A DNA stretch of 64,000 nucleotides from assembly GCA_023957155.1 (NCBI GenBank), contig JAMLHK010000004.1, forward strand, positions 248,001 through 312,000, given 5' to 3'. Positions within the stretch are counted from its first letter, which is position 1; each line of letters opens with the position of its first letter. Below are positions 61,815-64,000 of this stretch, one piece after another. A program made the position numbers and the translations under genes. The notes beneath the pieces are model-generated. The model had not been told where the DNA came from and did no database searches. It was given only the letters and a program-made list of their open reading frames with translations. Source of the DNA: Chitinophagaceae bacterium (GTDB lineage Bacteria; Bacteroidota; Bacteroidia; Chitinophagales; Chitinophagaceae).

Positions 61815-63380
61815 ATGGAACTAAATATCTTGTCCATTATAATTGCCGTAGTATGCCTGATCGTGGGTGTGGTGGCAGGGAAGTTTATCTTTGCCGCAAA
61901 CACGAAAAAAATCGTTGAAGATGCTGAAAATCAATCTCGTAAAATTATTTCAGATGCTAAAACGGCTGCCGAAAACCTGAAAAAGGAGCGACTCCTGGAG
62001 GCTAAGGAAAAATTTGTACAGCTAAAATCCGAGCACGATAAAGAGTTACTCGAAAAAAACAAGAAAATCAATGATGCAGAGAGCCGTATCCGTCAAAAAG
62101 AGCAGTCGCTGAATCAAAAGATTGACAATCTTGACAAGCAGGTAAAAGAAAACGAGGTGATAAAGGAAAACCTTAACCGCCAGATTGAAGTTGTCAGCCA
62201 AAAGCGCAATGAATTAGAAAAACACCAGGAAGAACATATCCGCCGCTTAGAAAAAATATCCGCATTATCGGCGGAGGAAGCCAAAGCGCAATTACTGGAA
62301 ACGCTAAGGCAGGAGGCACAGACCCGCGCCCTGGTAATACAGCAGGAGATCATTGAAGATGCCAAGCTAAAAGCCAATAAAGAAGCCCGTAAACTGGTTA
62401 TACAAAGCATCCAGCGAACCGCAGCCGAACAAACGATAGAAAATACGGTAACGGTGTTTACCCTGGAAAGTGATGAAATCAAAGGACAGATCATCGGCCG
62501 CGAGGGAAGGAATATCCGCGCTATCGAAGCCGCTACAGGGGTTGACCTGATTGTAGATGATACCCCGGAAGCGATTGTCCTTTCTTCTTTCGATCCGCTG
62601 AGAAGAGAAGTGGCCCGCCTTGCCCTGCAAAGATTAGTTACCGATGGGCGCATCCACCCTGCCCGTATTGAAGAAGTAGTGGAAAAAACCCGGAAGCAGT
62701 TAGAAGAACAGGTTCTTGAGATAGGCGAAAGGACCGTTATTGAGCTGGGTATTCACGGACTCCATAAAGAGCTGGTACGCATTGTAGGAAAGATGCGGTT
62801 CCGTTCATCGTATGGACAAAACCTGCTCATGCACAGCCGCGAGGTAGCGAATTTATGTGGTATTATGGCGGCAGAGCTGGGACTAAACCCGAAATTAGCC
62901 AAGCGCGCCGGGTTATTACATGATATAGGCAAGGTACCCGATGAAGAAACAGAGCTGAGCCACGCCCTGTTAGGCGCTAAATTAGCCGAAAAATATGGTG
63001 AAAACCCGGCCGTAGTGAATGCGATCGGCGCCCACCACGATGAAATGGAAATGCGGTATGTCATTTCTCCCGTAGTTCAGGCCTGTGATGCCATCAGCGG
63101 CGCCCGCCCTGGTGCCCGCAGGGAAATTATGCAGCAATACCTTCAGCGTATTCGTGACCTGGAAACCCTGGCTTTATCCTACCCTGGTGTGGAAAAAGCC
63201 TATGCCATACAGGCCGGCCGCGAATTGAGGGTGATCGCGGAAGCCGATAAAGTAACAGACGCCGACAGCGAAAAACTGAGCTTTGAAATAGCCCAGAAGA
63301 TACAAATGGAAATGACCTATCCCGGGCAAATTAAAGTTACCGTCATCAGGGAAAAGAGAGCGGTGAACGTGGCGAGGTAG
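61815..63380 (+). CDS. rny: Ribonuclease Y
   Basis: A membrane-bound endoribonuclease that starts mRNA decay, 521 residues. One N-terminal membrane helix ([22 protein letters not shown]) is followed by a long coiled coil (about 35-195, Lys/Glu-rich), a KH domain with [17 protein letters not shown], and an HD domain with [13 protein letters not shown] and [14 protein letters not shown] plus [28 protein letters not shown], the metal-binding residues. Length and order match the family. It is followed about 150 bp later by rplS. Confidence 0.97.
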   Translation: MELNILSIIIAVVCLIVGVVAGKFIFAANTKKIVEDAENQSRKIISDAKTAAENLKKERLLEAKEKFVQLKSEHDKELLEKNKKINDAESRIRQKEQSLNQKIDNLDKQVKENEVIKENLNRQIEVVSQKRNELEKHQEEHIRRLEKISALSAEEAKAQLLETLRQEAQTRALVIQQEIIEDAKLKANKEARKLVIQSIQRTAAEQTIENTVTVFTLESDEIKGQIIGREGRNIRAIEAATGVDLIVDDTPEAIVLSSFDPLRREVARLALQRLVTDGRIHPARIEEVVEKTRKQLEEQVLEIGERTVIELGIHGLHKELVRIVGKMRFRSSYGQNLLMHSREVANLCGIMAAELGLNPKLAKRAGLLHDIGKVPDEETELSHALLGAKLAEKYGENPAVVNAIGAHHDEMEMRYVISPVVQACDAISGARPGARREIMQQYLQRIRDLETLALSYPGVEKAYAIQAGRELRVIAEADKVTDADSEKLSFEIAQKIQMEMTYPGQIKVTVIREKRAVNVAR

Positions 63381-63474
63381 TTTTTGATTGCTGATTTTTT
63401 GATTGCTGATTTGAGAGGATTGGGTTCAATACATCAGAAACCTCTACATCAGAAATCAGAAATCCAGTAAACAT

Positions 63475-63506
63475 TTTGGTATTTAGCCATCAACTTACTA
63501 CCTTTG
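63475..63506 (+). promoter_or_regulatory. Full promoter of rplS (TTTG-N20-TACCTTTG)
   Basis: TTTG at 63475-63478 and TACCTTTG at 63499-63506, 20 bp apart; the ATG is 21 bp further. Confidence 0.75.
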
Positions 63507-63527
63507 CGTCCCTTAAAATTTGTAGTC

Positions 63528-63884
63528 ATGAGCACAGCAGTACAATTTGTTCACGAACAATTGACCACATCTAAAACATTCCCTAAATTCAAAGCAGGTG
63601 ATAATGTTACCGTTAATTATAAAGTAGTGGAAGGCAGTAAAACCCGTATCCAGGGCTTTAAAGGTGATGTGATTAAACGCCAGGGTACCGGTCATACCGC
63701 TACCTTTACCGTGCGTAAAATTTCCGATGGGATAGGTGTTGAAAGAACGTTCCCCGTGTTTTCTCCTAATATTGACGGTATTATACTCCATAAAGTGGGT
63801 AAAGTTCGTCGTGCCAAATTGTATTTTCTGCGTAGCCGTAGTGGTAAAAGCGCAAGGATCAAGGAAAAAAGAGCCGGTATATAA
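63528..63884 (+). CDS. rplS: 50S ribosomal protein L19
   Basis: A 118-residue ribosomal protein at the 30S-50S interface. The family pattern is complete: [68 protein letters not shown] and [24 protein letters not shown]. The ATG at 63528 is used; an upstream TTG lies inside the promoter. A consensus promoter precedes and a terminator follows it, so it is a single-gene unit. Confidence 0.98.
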   Translation: MSTAVQFVHEQLTTSKTFPKFKAGDNVTVNYKVVEGSKTRIQGFKGDVIKRQGTGHTATFTVRKISDGIGVERTFPVFSPNIDGIILHKVGKVRRAKLYFLRSRSGKSARIKEKRAGI

Positions 63885-63912
63885 GCTGCCTTCTCTAAGG
63901 TACCATGATAAT

Positions 63913-63945
63913 AAAAAAGCCATCCCCATCCGGGACGGCTTTTTT
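63913..63945 (+). terminator. Terminator after rplS
   Basis: Stem AAAAAAGCC / GGCTTTTTT, extended by TCCC/GGGA after one mismatch, with a T-run. Confidence 0.85.
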
Positions 63946-64000
63946 CATGTATTCCCTGCTTTGGGCGTTATATTAAAGGATTTAGCGCTGAAGCGGCAGG

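Noticed and set aside
61757-61918. Small frame MINMNIGRENIKEQF before and overlapping rny
   Set aside because: It runs into rny in another frame and resembles no known gene (not zapA); probably leader sequence.
62114-62653. 179-codon minus-strand frame opposite rny
   Set aside because: It is the complement of the rny coiled-coil and KH coding region, Ser/Arg-rich without any domain; rny is certain.
63381-63470. Repeated TTTTTGATTGCTGAT after rny
   Set aside because: A short direct repeat with weak pairing potential; not enough for a terminator or RNA call.
1-64000. CRISPR arrays, tRNA and rRNA genes
   Set aside because: No regularly spaced short repeats and no cloverleaf or rRNA-like sequence were seen on reading both strands; a tRNAscan and Infernal run would settle it.

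Overview
The window looks like chromosomal DNA of a Bacteroidota bacterium, probably of the family Chitinophagaceae. Supporting signs are promoters of the TTTG-N18to20-TAnnTTTG type (kup, rplS), few Shine-Dalgarno sequences, many signal-peptide and lipoprotein genes of unknown function, DUF885, DUF4870 and DUF6427-like proteins, and a GxxExxY protein. Genus assignment is not possible from the sequence alone. No rRNA, tRNA or CRISPR array was seen.

Left part (1-31.4 kb). This is mostly housekeeping: the end of fumC; lspA with a lipoprotein gene; a SulP-type anion permease with a beta-carbonic anhydrase; an M28 peptidase, a periplasmic-binding-fold protein and guaA; an M48 peptidase and DUF885 protein; an AI-2E-family permease; uvrA; an ECF sigma factor; purQ; a Tat-exported Gfo/Idh/MocA oxidoreductase; and kup. 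Mobile or accessory items are a three-copy repeat array built from broken 5' ends of an IS200-like transposase next to an intact copy (10.2-11.8 kb), a small HTH/RelE-like toxin-antitoxin candidate (17.3-17.8 kb), a Uma2 nuclease-like gene and a palindromic insert inside uvrA.

Central part (31.5-56.9 kb). This is the striking region. Two related modules each hold a divergent two-component system (a histidine kinase with an N-terminal TPR sensor, plus a NarL/LuxR-type response regulator) facing a minus-strand series of exported proteins. The exported genes include three paralogous TPR proteins of about 700 residues, five paralogues of an unrecognised family (called here the PGK/W family), an OmpA-domain protein, an M48 lipoprotein protease, lipoproteins and lipocalin-like proteins. 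Eight imperfect palindromes with consensus AATCAT-N8-ATGATT lie upstream of every transcription unit in the region, including both kinases. Each is exactly 21 bp from a -7-like promoter box. I read this as one regulon controlled by the two paralogous regulators. The function is unknown; the exported, envelope-directed products suggest an envelope or surface process. Module A has been altered by a 501-bp inverted-repeat element carrying a frameshifted GxxExxY gene between kinase and regulator, and by a 103-bp MITE-like element and an ompA fragment after the regulator.

Right part (56.9-64 kb). Two membrane-anchored alpha/beta hydrolases, oxyR (with cysteines at positions 199 and 208), a parvulin-type peptidyl-prolyl isomerase, rny and rplS.
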